A DNA stretch of 30,212 bases. It comes from CAZBUK01 sp964495085 (lineage in GTDB: Bacteria; Bacteroidota; Ignavibacteria; T3Sed10-11). The translations under genes were made by a program, and so were the position numbers. Of the stretch, positions 20,317 to 30,212 are shown one piece after another. The notes under the pieces are model-generated. The model saw only the letters and a list, made by a program, of their open reading frames with translations, was not told where the DNA came from and did no database searches. How positions within the stretch are numbered: the first letter of the stretch is position 1; every line of letters starts with the position of its first letter. The stretch is from NCBI GenBank assembly GCA_964495085.1, contig CAZBUK010000044.1, forward strand, positions 1 to 30,212, written 5' to 3'.

Positions 20317-23300
20317 GAATATTCATACGACTCGCGCTGATTGGTATTTTATTACAAGTATCCGTCAGCAATCTGCCCGCTCAGTTTCCGGGATTTCCGA
20401 CACGTCTGGTCTTCTCGATCCAGCCTTCCCATACCACCGCAGGAGAAGTAATATCCCCCGCGATAATCGTCGAAGCACGAAATCAGAATAATAATCTCGA
20501 CATCCGATTCAACGGTCAGGTCAATCTATCTATCCGTAACAATGCCGGCGGGGGCACATTGTCCGGAACGACCTCGGTCACCGCAGCGGAAGGCGTTGCC
20601 CATTTCACAAACATCAGCATCGATAAAGCCGGTGCGGGTTATACACTGCAGGCTCAATCGTTCCTTGTTCCGACGGTCGAGAGCAATTCGTTTACTATCT
20701 CTGCGGCGCCGCCGGTTCAACTGGTAAAAATATCCGGCGACGGACAATCGGGATCCGTTAATTCCCCTCTCCCGCAAATGTTTGTAATCGAGGTGCGGGA
20801 TAATTTCAACAACCCTGTTCCGAATATACCCGTAAATTTCTCTATAGTTGCACAACCATCTTCATCGGGAGCATCGATAAGTCCGATTTCAGCGGTGACG
20901 GGCGCCAACGGCCGTGCCTCGACCAGACTCACGATGGGGAATAAATCCGGTTCATACTCGGTTCAGGCGGAGACGATCCCCCTTGCTCCTCAAATCTTTA
21001 CCGCTACACTGGCATCGCATTCGATTTCGGGTACTGTCAGCAAAGACGGCGTCCCGCTCGCCGGCGTAACAGTCCAATCCACAGGCGGACATTCGCAGAG
21101 CGTTACGACGAATTCCAACGGTAGCTATGTATTTGACGATGTTCTCAACGGTGCATCGGGAATCAACATTACACCCGCACTCACCGGACACGTTTTCACT
21201 CCCGCGAACCGTACGATCAGTAACCAGGTGACCGGGAATATTACCGGACAAAATTTCTCGGCAGCAATTCTTACATTTACCGTCTCCGGAAGAATAACCA
21301 GGAATAATTCATCGCTGCAGGGAGTGACGGTTACCGCGAGCGGTGGGCATAGCCAGACCGTGACAACGAACTCCAACGGCGTTTATTCTCTGACGAATAT
21401 CCCGTATGGAACGACCGGTATCACCATTATGCCGGCTCTCACCGGTCACAGCTTCTCACCGGCAAACCGGACCGTTTCAGGTCCGGTGACGGCTAACATC
21501 ACGGGTGAAGGCTTCTCCGCATCCCTCCTCACATTTACGATAACGGGTACGGTCACCAAAGACGGATCGCCCCTCCCAAATGCATCGATCACTGCAAGCG
21601 GCGGCCACAGCCAGACGGTCACCACAAATTCGAACGGGGTATACGCGCTGACAAACGTCACTTACGGTTCATCGAACATAACCATAACTCCGACGATGAC
21701 GGGGCACAGCTTCTCGCCCGCAAACCGCACGATCAGCAATCAGGTGACCGGAGACATAAGCGGACAACATTTTTCGGCTGCGATTCTGACCTACACCATC
21801 ACGGGGAGAATTACCAGAAATAATACCTCGCTGCAGGGAGTAACGGTTACCGCAAGCGGTGGACACAATCAAACCGTGACGACCGGCTCCAATGGCGTCT
21901 ATTCGCTGACAAACGTTCCGTACGGAACGACCGGCATCACAATTACACCGGAACTCACCGGACACAGCTTCGCGCCTGCGAACCGGAACGTTTCGGGTCC
22001 CGTTACGGATAACATCACGGGTGAAGGGTTCTCTGCATCGCTCCTGACATTCACGATAACCGGAACGATCACGAGAGACGGATCGCCCGTTGCCGGCGCG
22101 ACCGTCGCCGCAACCGGCGGACACAGTCAAACGGTCACCACGAATTCGAATGGAATATACACGTTGAGCGGCGTCGTCTACGGTTCAACGAACATCACCA
22201 TCACCCCGACGATGGCGGGGCACACTTTCTCACCGGCGAACCGGACGGTCGGTGGTCCGGTAACAGCGAACACTACCGGGCTGAATTTCACCGCTGCTCT
22301 CCTCACCTATACCATATCGGGGAGAATTACGCGGAACAACTCGCCGCTTCAGGACGTAACGGTTACCGCGAGCGGGGGGCACAATCAGACCGTCACGACG
22401 AATTCAAACGGTGATTTCGCACTGACGGATGTCCCCTATGGCACGAGCAATGTCATTATCACCCCTTCACTTACGGGACATACCTTCTCTCCCGAAAGCA
22501 GGAATGTATCGGGTCCGTTAACCGGCAACGTTACGGGGCGGAATTTCTCCGCGACGCTGCTCACCTTCACCGTTTCCGGAAGGATAACAAGGGGCGGGAC
22601 GGCGCTGCAGGGAGTGACGGTCGCCGCTTCCGGCGGCCATACGCAGACGGTGACTACCAATTCGAACGGCATCTACAGATTGACCAATGTCGTCTACGGA
22701 TCGACGGACATCAGAATCACACCGTCGTTAACCGGTCATAGTTTCTCTCCCGGCGACCGGACGCTCCCGGGTCCCGTTGTATCGAACACCGATATCGAAG
22801 ATTTCAGCGCGAGCTTCCTTACCTATTCGATCTCGGGTACGATCGTTCGGGGCGGAAATCCGGTCGAAGGAGTCACGGTACGATCGAGCGGCGGACATTC
22901 ACAAACCGTCACGACCGATTCCGACGGACTTTTCAGACTCACGGAGGTTGTATTCGGCTCCAGAAACATAACCATCACACCGGAACTGACCGGACACAAT
23001 TTCGACCCGAGCAACCGGAACGTGTCGGGACCGGTCGACTCGGACATCAACGGCAGAAATTTCACCGCGCGAATAAATACATACCGTGTATCCGGAACCG
23101 TGAGCGGAGATACGCAGGATGAGGTCAACATCTCGATCGCCGGTGATCACTCCGCATCCACACAAACGGGTTCCAACGGGAATTTTTCGATGAACGGAAT
23201 TCCCTTCGGTTCGTCGATAACCGTCACTCCGGAAAAATTCGGTTTCAGTTTCGATCCCGCCGAACGCCAGCTCTCGGACATCAGCTCAAATCAAAACGAC

Positions 23301-26300
23301 CTGAATTTCAACGCGATCAGATGGAGACTCAGGATTGAGCGTCAACCAACCGATACCGAAGCGGGAAAACCGATCAGCCCGTCGATCATCGTACAGCTTG
23401 TCGACGCGACGAACAGCATCATCTCGGGATTTAACGGACCGATCAGCCTGCATATTCATACTAATCCATCGGAAGGAACTCTTTCGGGGTCAACCAGCGT
23501 GAATGCGGTAAACGGTATCGCCACATTCTCTGGCCTCACTATCGATAAGTCCGGCGAAGGCTACCGGCTGCGTGCAACCGGAGGAGGTTTTTCATCTGCA
23601 ACGAGCCAGCCCTTCAATATCTTCTCGGGAGCCGCCGCATCGCTGATCTTCGCCCAGCAACCGGTGACATCAACCGCCGGAGGGCACTTTGAACCGGCTG
23701 TCGCTGTCCATGCGATCGACAGTTTGGGCAACCTTGCGATGGGCTATGCGGGCCGGATCGACCTTGCGCTTGCATCGAATCCGAACGATGGTTCACTTAA
23801 CGGATCGAAATCTCAAATTGCGGCCAATGGTACGGCCATATTCGAAGACCTATGGATCGATAAATCCTCGGATGACTATACCCTCAGGGCAACGGCACCC
23901 GGTCTGAACGAAGCTGTCAGCGACCACTTTTCGATTCTCCCGGGAGAGCCCGCTCAACTTGTGTTCATTAAGAATCCTTCGCTCACCGTGGCAGGTATAC
24001 CGATTGAGCCGCCGATAGAAGTTCAGATTCTCGATTCATTGGATAATCCGGTCCCCGAATTCGAAGGAGTCGTCACGATCGAGTTGGTTCCCAATGGGAG
24101 CGATGCGGCACTTTCCGGAACAACCGAACAGAATTCCGAACAGGGCATTGCAGAATTCGGCGATATCAGCATCGTAAAATCCGGAAAGCAGTATAGGTTG
24201 AGAGCGTTCGCTCCGGAACTAACGGAAGGGATCAGCGAACCGTTCGAAATTATCCCCGCTAAATTGTCCGAGATGCTTCTCGTATCCGGGGACGATCAGA
24301 TCGGTGCGATACACAAACGCATGGAGAATCCGTTCGTCGTCCAACTCGTCGATGAGTATCGTAATCCGATTCCCGAGCATGCAGTCGCCTTCGACCTCAT
24401 CTCGGAGCCGGATCAGGCAGGCTCGTCTATCGACACGATCATGGCGGTTACGGATGAACATGGCACCGCATCGACATATTTAACCCCGGGCAGCAAACCC
24501 GGAACCTATACCGTCTCGGCGATCGTATCCGGTCTGTCGCCTGTAACCTTTACCGCCGACGTGCCGACGTATACCATTTCAGGAAGAATTACTGAAATGC
24601 TTTTAGGTGATGATGATGAAGTCGAAGAAGACGACGAAGGTATGCGAGGGGTGGTAGTTAGGGTGAGCGGCGGCATTACCGATACCGTAACGACGGACGA
24701 CGAAGGAGAATTCGAAATTGAAGAGATCCCCCGCGGAGCAGAAAATATCGTCCTGACTCCCAGCTATGAAGGATACGGATTTCTTCCGGCCTCAATCACC
24801 ATTGAAGGACCCGTCGTAGAGGATATCGAGGATCTGGATTTCAAGGCGACGCAATTCACCTACGACATAACGGGCAGAGTAGTACACAACGGAACCGGCG
24901 TTCGGGGCGTTTCGATCATCGCCATCGGAGGACACATCGGAAATGTCACCACAGACGAGAACGGAGAATACATATTTACCAACGTCGCCCACGGTGCGAC
25001 CGGAATTTCAATCGTTCCGAATCTCATCGGTTACGGATTCCTTCCTCCCACCAGGACGTATGCGGGACCTATTTCCGATCATATCCGGATAGGTGATTTT
25101 AACGCCGTCATTCTCGTCTTTACCATATCCGGAACGGTCACGCATGATGGTGCAGTATTACAGGGTGTCTCGGTAACCGCAGAGGGGGGTTATGAGGGAT
25201 CGGCAATCACAGGATCAAACGGCAGATTTAATTTGACCGGCGTTCCGTTCGGAGCGAGGGATATCTCGATAGCTCCCCAAAAGGATGGATATTCGTTCGA
25301 ACCGGACACTGTGACAATCTCCGATCCGATTGCCGGCGATACAGGCGGAATTGACTTCGCAGTCGCCCCGCCGCCGCCCCCCGTTCCCGTCTTCCCGGAA
25401 AACGACGCGGATAGCGTTCGCACCAATCTCACGCTCGCCTGGGAGCCGGTACCGGGAGCTACCAGTTACGGTTTGATTATATCGAATGATTCGATGTTCG
25501 TTGCCGATTCCATCATGGAAGTATCCGGCATCACAGGAACGGAATATCAATTGCGGAACCTGAGGACCGATGCAACATACTACTGGCGAACCCGCGCCGA
25601 GAATATCGGCGGTATGGGTCCCTGGTCGGAGCTTCAGAGATTTACCACCACGTCGCTGGTCAAGTTTATATCGATCACGTCCCCGTCCGAAGGCGAGATC
25701 TGGATGGAACAGGGATCGTATACGATCCGATGGGAGAGTCAGGAAGTCGACCAAATAGATATCGAATACAGTGTGGATAACGGATCGAGCTGGCTTTCGA
25801 TCGTTTCATCGCTCGATGCTGTGAGTAAAAATCATCTCTGGATACTGCCCTCAACACCGTCGACCGAAAGCCGTATCCGGATCATGGACGCGGAGGATAC
25901 GACGTATTCCGATCTGAGTCCTCCATTCACGATCTATCCCGTAACGATACCGGTTCATCATACTACCTCGTTCGGCAATGCCGATGCGATCTCCAGCTAC
26001 CGGATGATAGGTCTGCCGGGAAATCTCAACCTCCCCATCCAGCAGGTATTGAGCGGCGATCCGCTGAACGATTGGACGGCTTTCCACGATAACGGCGGGA
26101 ACCGCGATTATCTGGTGGAATTCGACCGTTCGGATCGGTTTGCGTTTAAACCCGGGAACGGATTCTGGATACTGAGTAAAAACGGTTTTTTGATCGACCA
26201 AACTGCGGAGAGCGTCCCGCTCGAATCTGATAAAACATTCAACATACCGGTGCATCAGGGATGGAATATCATCTCAAATCCATACGACGTGCCTGTTCGT

Positions 26301-27233
26301 TGGAATGCCGTCGCGGCGGTGAACGGGATCACCGAATCGTTATGGGAATTTGATGGATCTTACAGGTCGAGCGAGACCCTCGAACCGTTTCGCGGATATT
26401 ACTTCTTCAACCGTACAAATACGTCCGGTATACGGATTCCATATCCGAACGGTAACTCCGTCGGGAAGAACACAGGAAACCAAATCCATGCTGCCGGAAC
26501 CTATACCGCACGTCTCTGGGGAGACGGACAAACCTCGCGTCCGATATGGATACATCGCATTGACGATGAAATATCCGGGAGTACCTCCTACAGAAAATAC
26601 GCTCCTCCCGGCGATTTTGAAGAGCTTGGAATCTCGATCTATAACGAACATCTGGGTACCGAATATAAATACCTGGCCGAAGATATTTGGAGTAGCGATA
26701 GCGAAGGCGAAGTATTTATACTCCAGGTTTCTTCCGCACATCCGGGGGCTGCACACCTGGAACTCGAAGGATTCGATCCTTCGGGAAATATCAATGCTGT
26801 TCTTATCGAAAGAAAAACCGGAAAAGTATTTCACGAGGAGAATGGTTTATTCCCGTATGTTCTCAGCGGAACCATGGAACGCGAATTCGCTCTTGTGGTC
26901 GGAACAGAAGAATTTATCGGTGAGAAAATCAGAGAATTGCTTCCGCGCGAGTATACCCTTGCTCAAAATTACCCGAATCCGTTCAATCCCGAGACCACCA
27001 TAGAGTACAGTCTCGCCGAAGGTACGGTAAATATCTCAGTCCATCTCGAAATATATAACATACTCGGTCAGAAAGTCAGGACACTCGTCCGCGATATGCA
27101 CACCGCGGGCTTTTACTCGGTTACATGGGACGGTACAAATGACCTCGGCAACTCCGTCGCCAGCGGCATGTATCTCTATACGCTCAGAGCGGGTGAGTTC
27201 AGAGAAGTCAAGAGGATGATTCTATTGAGATAA
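20304..27233 (+). CDS. Giant secreted multidomain surface protein with T9SS C-terminal sorting domain
   Basis: 2309 residues. Signal peptide 1-27. Ig/invasin-like domains lie at about 30-236. An 86-residue carboxypeptidase-regulatory-like repeat (I-S/T-G-x-I/V-T-R, then G-G-H-S-Q-T-V-T-T-N-S-N-G, then L-T-G-H-x-F-S-P) occurs eight times in exact register at 237-924, with a ninth, shorter unit to about 1006. Three related Ig-like domains (about 1007-1317, with I-D-K-S-G-E-G-Y) are followed by a second invasin-like domain (about 1318-1420), three more repeat units (about 1421-1688), a fibronectin type III domain (about 1689-1785), an Ig-like domain, and a unique region (about 1886-2210). Residues 2212-2309 form a type IX (Por) sorting domain: N-Y-P-N-P-F-N-P-E-T-T-I, I-Y-N-I-L-G-Q-K-V, and S-G-M-Y-L-Y-T-L near the end. 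It would be exported by Sec, cross the outer membrane by T9SS and be anchored or released as an adhesin or matrix protein. Confidence 0.93.
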   Translation: MRKIRIFIRLALIGILLQVSVSNLPAQFPGFPTRLVFSIQPSHTTAGEVISPAIIVEARNQNNNLDIRFNGQVNLSIRNNAGGGTLSGTTSVTAAEGVAHFTNISIDKAGAGYTLQAQSFLVPTVESNSFTISAAPPVQLVKISGDGQSGSVNSPLPQMFVIEVRDNFNNPVPNIPVNFSIVAQPSSSGASISPISAVTGANGRASTRLTMGNKSGSYSVQAETIPLAPQIFTATLASHSISGTVSKDGVPLAGVTVQSTGGHSQSVTTNSNGSYVFDDVLNGASGINITPALTGHVFTPANRTISNQVTGNITGQNFSAAILTFTVSGRITRNNSSLQGVTVTASGGHSQTVTTNSNGVYSLTNIPYGTTGITIMPALTGHSFSPANRTVSGPVTANITGEGFSASLLTFTITGTVTKDGSPLPNASITASGGHSQTVTTNSNGVYALTNVTYGSSNITITPTMTGHSFSPANRTISNQVTGDISGQHFSAAILTYTITGRITRNNTSLQGVTVTASGGHNQTVTTGSNGVYSLTNVPYGTTGITITPELTGHSFAPANRNVSGPVTDNITGEGFSASLLTFTITGTITRDGSPVAGATVAATGGHSQTVTTNSNGIYTLSGVVYGSTNITITPTMAGHTFSPANRTVGGPVTANTTGLNFTAALLTYTISGRITRNNSPLQDVTVTASGGHNQTVTTNSNGDFALTDVPYGTSNVIITPSLTGHTFSPESRNVSGPLTGNVTGRNFSATLLTFTVSGRITRGGTALQGVTVAASGGHTQTVTTNSNGIYRLTNVVYGSTDIRITPSLTGHSFSPGDRTLPGPVVSNTDIEDFSASFLTYSISGTIVRGGNPVEGVTVRSSGGHSQTVTTDSDGLFRLTEVVFGSRNITITPELTGHNFDPSNRNVSGPVDSDINGRNFTARINTYRVSGTVSGDTQDEVNISIAGDHSASTQTGSNGNFSMNGIPFGSSITVTPEKFGFSFDPAERQLSDISSNQNDLNFNAIRWRLRIERQPTDTEAGKPISPSIIVQLVDATNSIISGFNGPISLHIHTNPSEGTLSGSTSVNAVNGIATFSGLTIDKSGEGYRLRATGGGFSSATSQPFNIFSGAAASLIFAQQPVTSTAGGHFEPAVAVHAIDSLGNLAMGYAGRIDLALASNPNDGSLNGSKSQIAANGTAIFEDLWIDKSSDDYTLRATAPGLNEAVSDHFSILPGEPAQLVFIKNPSLTVAGIPIEPPIEVQILDSLDNPVPEFEGVVTIELVPNGSDAALSGTTEQNSEQGIAEFGDISIVKSGKQYRLRAFAPELTEGISEPFEIIPAKLSEMLLVSGDDQIGAIHKRMENPFVVQLVDEYRNPIPEHAVAFDLISEPDQAGSSIDTIMAVTDEHGTASTYLTPGSKPGTYTVSAIVSGLSPVTFTADVPTYTISGRITEMLLGDDDEVEEDDEGMRGVVVRVSGGITDTVTTDDEGEFEIEEIPRGAENIVLTPSYEGYGFLPASITIEGPVVEDIEDLDFKATQFTYDITGRVVHNGTGVRGVSIIAIGGHIGNVTTDENGEYIFTNVAHGATGISIVPNLIGYGFLPPTRTYAGPISDHIRIGDFNAVILVFTISGTVTHDGAVLQGVSVTAEGGYEGSAITGSNGRFNLTGVPFGARDISIAPQKDGYSFEPDTVTISDPIAGDTGGIDFAVAPPPPPVPVFPENDADSVRTNLTLAWEPVPGATSYGLIISNDSMFVADSIMEVSGITGTEYQLRNLRTDATYYWRTRAENIGGMGPWSELQRFTTTSLVKFISITSPSEGEIWMEQGSYTIRWESQEVDQIDIEYSVDNGSSWLSIVSSLDAVSKNHLWILPSTPSTESRIRIMDAEDTTYSDLSPPFTIYPVTIPVHHTTSFGNADAISSYRMIGLPGNLNLPIQQVLSGDPLNDWTAFHDNGGNRDYLVEFDRSDRFAFKPGNGFWILSKNGFLIDQTAESVPLESDKTFNIPVHQGWNIISNPYDVPVRWNAVAAVNGITESLWEFDGSYRSSETLEPFRGYYFFNRTNTSGIRIPYPNGNSVGKNTGNQIHAAGTYTARLWGDGQTSRPIWIHRIDDEISGSTSYRKYAPPGDFEELGISIYNEHLGTEYKYLAEDIWSSDSEGEVFILQVSSAHPGAAHLELEGFDPSGNINAVLIERKTGKVFHEENGLFPYVLSGTMEREFALVVGTEEFIGEKIRELLPREYTLAQNYPNPFNPETTIEYSLAEGTVNISVHLEIYNILGQKVRTLVRDMHTAGFYSVTWDGTNDLGNSVASGMYLYTLRAGEFREVKRMILLR
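21012..23318 (+). repeat. 258-bp in-frame tandem repeat array
   Basis: Eight units of exactly 258 bp start at 21012, 21270, 21528, 21786, 22044, 22302, 22560 and 22818, followed by a shorter ninth from 23076. Units 1/3 and 2/4 resemble each other more than their direct neighbours, for example in I-S-N-Q-V-T-G against S-G-P-V-T-x-N-I-T-G-E-G. This implies growth by duplication of a two-unit block. Confidence 0.9.
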
Positions 27234-27322
27234 ACTTCTCTTTACTATGTGCACTATGTGCGATTTTAAGGGACAGCAAAACCGATAGTGGAATTAGAGT
27301 TTTCTAATGTTGCAGTAAATCA

Positions 27323-27351
27323 TTGACAGCACAGCACCATTTTGGTAATTT
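27323..27351 (+). promoter_or_regulatory. Sigma-70-type promoter of the second giant surface protein gene
   Basis: TTGACA, a 17-base spacer and TAATTT, set in a block similar to that at 20061-20089. The leader of about 160 bases holds a 33-codon frame (27406-27507) without a good ribosome-binding site and a GGAGTAT/ATACTC pairing near 27377-27430. No terminator was seen after the previous gene's stop at 27233. Confidence 0.68.
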
Positions 27352-27518
27352 GACAATTAAATACGGTTGAGGGTAAGGAGTATTTTCGGCACGGAAACGG
27401 TCAAAATGAATGGTTATACTCTCTCCGTAATATCGCATCCTGGGGGGGATATTCCCATCCTCATACCGTTGTGCCTCAGAGGGGATTCAGCACCGTCTAT
27501 CCGTTAAAATTTGTCCGA

Positions 27519-30212
27519 ATGGATTCAACGAGTCACACATTGAACGCATTGTTGACTAGAATTATACTCAAACGAATCGCCCGGGCGGGAATCATTCTGC
27601 CCTTGCTGATCTTCGCTTCCGTTGCCCAGGTACCGGACACTCCTGCGCTGGCGGAGCCCGAGGACGGTGCAATCGATGTATCTACGGCTCCGACCTTGGT
27701 CTGGAATAGCGCAAATAACGCGGTAACGTATGCACTCGAGGTCTCCCTCCAATCGGATTTTTCATCGAACCTAATTGAAGAGAACGGAATCGGCAGTACA
27801 CAGTACTCCGCATCCGGATTATCACACTACACGCAATATTACTGGAGAGTTCGCGCCGACAACGACAGCGGCTCGAGCGCATGGTCTACTATCCGCAGTT
27901 TTACAACCTTGCCTCTGCCGCCTTCCATTCAAACAGGATCCAACTCCGATATTACCGCTTCTGCCGCAACTGTTTCCGGAAATATAACCAATACCGGAAT
28001 ACCAGCAGCTGCGGAACACGGGCATGTCTGGAGTACCTCCGAGAATCCGACAACCTCAGACAATAAAACTGAACTGGGGGGAGTAACACAGACCGGAAAC
28101 TATAACTCCAATCTGACCGGACTTTCTGCAAGTACCACGTATTACGTCCGGGCATATGCGACGAATATTGCAGGAACTGTTTACGGTGATCAGGTATCGT
28201 TTACGACACTACCCAATCCCCCGTCTGCTCCAACCCTCGCATCACCTGCCAACGGAGCGACCGGCATCGCGACCAATCCGACGCTTAGTTGGAACACCGC
28301 ATCGGGAGCTTCCTCCTATACGTTGCAGGTTTCGCTCAACTCGGATATGTCGGGTCCTTTCGTGAATGAAGGCGGCATTACAGGAACATCGCGTCAGGTA
28401 AACGGACTCTCGAACGGTACACAGTACTACTGGCGGGTCAATGCCACGAATGACGGCGGTACGGGCGACTGGTCATCGGTACGGAGTTTCACTACGCTAA
28501 TGGCTCCACCTCCTGCTCCAACCCTCGCATCACCTGCCAACGGAGCAACCGGCATCGCAACCAATCCGACCCTCACTTGGAACACCGCATCGGGAGCCTC
28601 CTCCTATACGTTGCAGGTTTCGCTCAACTCGGATATGTCGGGTCCTTTCGTGAATGAAGGCGGCATTACAGGAACATCGCGTCAGGTAAACGGACTCTCG
28701 AACGGTACACAGTACTACTGGCGGGTCAATGCCACGAATGACGGCGGTACGGGCGACTGGTCATCGGTACGGAGCTTCACCACGCTAGTGGCTCCCCCGC
28801 CTGCTCCGACGCTCGCCTCGCCTTCGGACGGAGCAACCGGCATCGCAACCAATCCGACCCTCACTTGGAACACCGCATCGGGNNNNNNNNNNNNNNNNNN
28901 NNNNNNNNNNNNNNNNNNNNNNNNNNNNNNNNNNNNNNNNNNNNNNNNNNNNNNNNNNNNNNNNNNNNNNNNNNNNNNNNNNACGGCGGTACGGGCGACT
29001 GGTCATCGGTACGGAGCTTCACCACGCTAGTGGCTCCACCGCCTGCTCCGACGCTCGCCTCGCCTTCGGACGGAGCGACCGGTATATCGACCACGCCGAC
29101 GCTCTCGTGGAACAGCGTCTCGGGAGCCAGCAACTACCAGGTCGAAGTACATGGCAACCCGGGCTTCACGAATGAAATCTTTTCCAATTCGAACGTTGCC
29201 GGTACCTCGGTAAACGTATCGCCCGCTCTTCAGAACAACACAACATACTACTGGCGGGTCAGAGCGGTCAACGCGGGAGGAGAGGGTAACTGGTCAACGA
29301 GTAGAAGTTTCACAACTGTCGTCGCACCGCCCGCAACACCGACGCTTTCTTCTCCTTCGGACGGAGCAACCGGTATATCGACCACGCCGACCCTCGCGTG
29401 GAACAGTTCATCGGGTGCTAATACATATAGAATTCAATTGGCGACTCAGGGGAATCTGGGTTCTCCCTTCATCAATGACAGTAATCTCACATCTACCTCA
29501 TATTCAGTCGCAAACGCTCTCGCAAAAGGATCCGATTTTGAATGGAGAGTTCAGGCGGCAAATAACGGAGGAACAAGCAACTGGACCCCAGCCTGGCAGT
29601 TTACGACGATCGGTGAGCCTGCTAATCTCGATAAACTTTCAGGCGACGGCCAGTCGAAACCCGTAAACACGACGCTGGACAATCCATTTGTGGTCGTTGT
29701 GACGGATGAGTTAGCTATTCCCGTCCCGGATATCGATGTATCATTTTCGATCACAGGCGTACCGGCCGATGCGACCGGGCAATCGATCAGCGTCCAAAAT
29801 ACCAGCACTAATTCGGAGGGCGAAGCAAGTACCCTGCTTACCCTCGGAAATAAGATTGGTACGTATACTGTGACAGTATCGTCGCCCGGATTGCCGTCCG
29901 TACAGTTCAATGCTACGGCAAGCGCGGGAGCGGCGACCCAGCTAACCATCACGACACAACCATCCGCAACGGCAGAGACCGGTGTTGCGTTCGGACAGCA
30001 GCCCGTTATACAGTTGCGCGACGGATCGGGCAACCCGGTAAGCCAGTCTGGAGTCTCGGTCACAGCGGCAATCGCTTCGGGCGGAGGAACGCTCGGAGGC
30101 ACGTTATCGGCGACTACTAACGGCAGCGGCGCAGCATCCTTCACCAACCTCTCCATAACGGGTACGCCGGGCGGGCGTACGCTTGAGTTCAGCGCGTCGG
30201 GACTCAGTTCCG
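27519..30212 (+). CDS. Second giant surface protein, Fn3/Ig-like repeats, interrupted by scaffold gap and cut by window end
   Basis: The ATG at 27519 precedes a signal peptide (hydrophobic core with I-I-L-P-L-L-I-F-A-S-V-A-Q); an upstream in-frame GTG at 27471 is less likely. A first Fn3-like domain (P-T-L-V-W-N-S ... Y-Y-W-R-V-R-A-D-N) is followed by a domain with A-S-A-A-T-V-S-G-N-I-T, then Fn3-like units of 96-97 residues with Y-Y-W-R-V-N-A-T-N-D-G-G, and finally invasin-like domains (S-G-D-G-Q-S near 29640 and a further one to the edge) that resemble those of the first giant. After the 100-N gap the frame appears shifted, but with a gap of 146 bases it is continuous; I treat both sides as one gene. 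The C-terminus, where a T9SS signal would be expected, is outside the window. Probably an exported adhesin or matrix protein. Confidence 0.85.
28216..29033 (+). repeat. 288-bp in-frame Fn3 repeats, units 1 and 2 nearly identical
   Basis: The landmark CCGGCATCGC occurs at 28261, 28549 and 28837, exactly 288 bp apart. Units 1 and 2 are the same base for base over most of their length (about 28313-28486 against 28601-28774). The third unit contains the N gap. Confidence 0.9.
28883..28982. other. Scaffold gap (100 N)
   Basis: Exactly 100 N, a conventional placeholder. The flanks match the near-identical 288-bp units, so the gap is a repeat-induced assembly break rather than a biological feature. 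Confidence 0.97.

Noticed and set aside
25215..25754. Minus-strand frames inside the giant gene
   Set aside because: Shadows of a continuous 2309-codon frame with signal peptide and sorting domain.
28785..29133. Separate genes on either side of the N gap
   Set aside because: Repeat period and homology show a single gene once the gap length is corrected.

Overview
The window most likely comes from an uncultured or poorly studied bacterium of the Fibrobacteres-Chlorobi-Bacteroidetes (FCB) supergroup, such as an Ignavibacteria-, Marinimicrobia-, Calditrichaeota- or KSB1-like lineage, rather than a classical Bacteroidetes. Evidence: a type IX secretion (Por) C-terminal sorting domain with the NYPNPFNP motif, very large Ig/Fn3 repeat proteins, outer-membrane propeller/barrel proteins, and promoters of the ordinary TTGACN-17-TAATNT type instead of the Bacteroidetes -33/-7 type. 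The exact phylum is an inference. The window contains one scaffold gap of 100 N.

Layout. (1) 1-5.3 kb, all minus strand: the 3'-truncated inner-membrane platform protein of a type IV pilus/type II secretion machine (PilC/GspF), a small four-helix-bundle (23S rRNA intervening-sequence) protein, and four tandem paralogous pilin-like genes with a shared R-P-x3-GGGxGxF motif. A sigma-54-like promoter and a perfect TGTGA-N6-TCACA dyad lie upstream of the first pilin. A candidate structured, C-rich small RNA lies at about 2.01-2.14 kb. (2) 5.3-8.4 kb: a membrane protein fused to a spermidine-synthase-like methyltransferase-fold domain and a TPR tail. (3) 9.0-19.9 kb, minus strand: a long gene series starting from a clear promoter at 19.93-19.96 kb: an ASH/TPR membrane-anchored protein, a lipoprotein, a beta-propeller plus outer-membrane-barrel protein, a periplasmic TPR protein, and then a complete peptide/nickel-type ABC importer (binding protein, two permeases, two ATPases). 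(4) 20.3-30.2 kb, plus strand: two giant secreted multidomain surface proteins. The first has 2309 residues, built on an 86-residue repeat and ending in a T9SS sorting domain. The second runs off the window and is interrupted by the gap. Their upstream regions share a conserved promoter block.

The most unusual structure is a family of at least eight intergenic elements between 1.3 and 12.3 kb. They are made of degenerate heptads (CTYCYGW on the plus strand, WCRGRAG in the sense of the neighbouring minus-strand genes) arranged as purine and pyrimidine arms around one of two recurring AT-rich cores. Nearly every copy begins within a few bases of the stop codon of a minus-strand gene. One copy merges with the last codons of the four-helix-bundle gene. 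No such element was seen from 12.3 kb to the end.

How the parts may work together: the pilus genes form a surface appendage locus, and the 8.9-19.9 kb series looks like a coordinated envelope uptake system (outer-membrane barrel/propeller, periplasmic TPR, binding protein, importer). The two giants are probably exported adhesins or matrix proteins. The functional links are inferred from gene order only.
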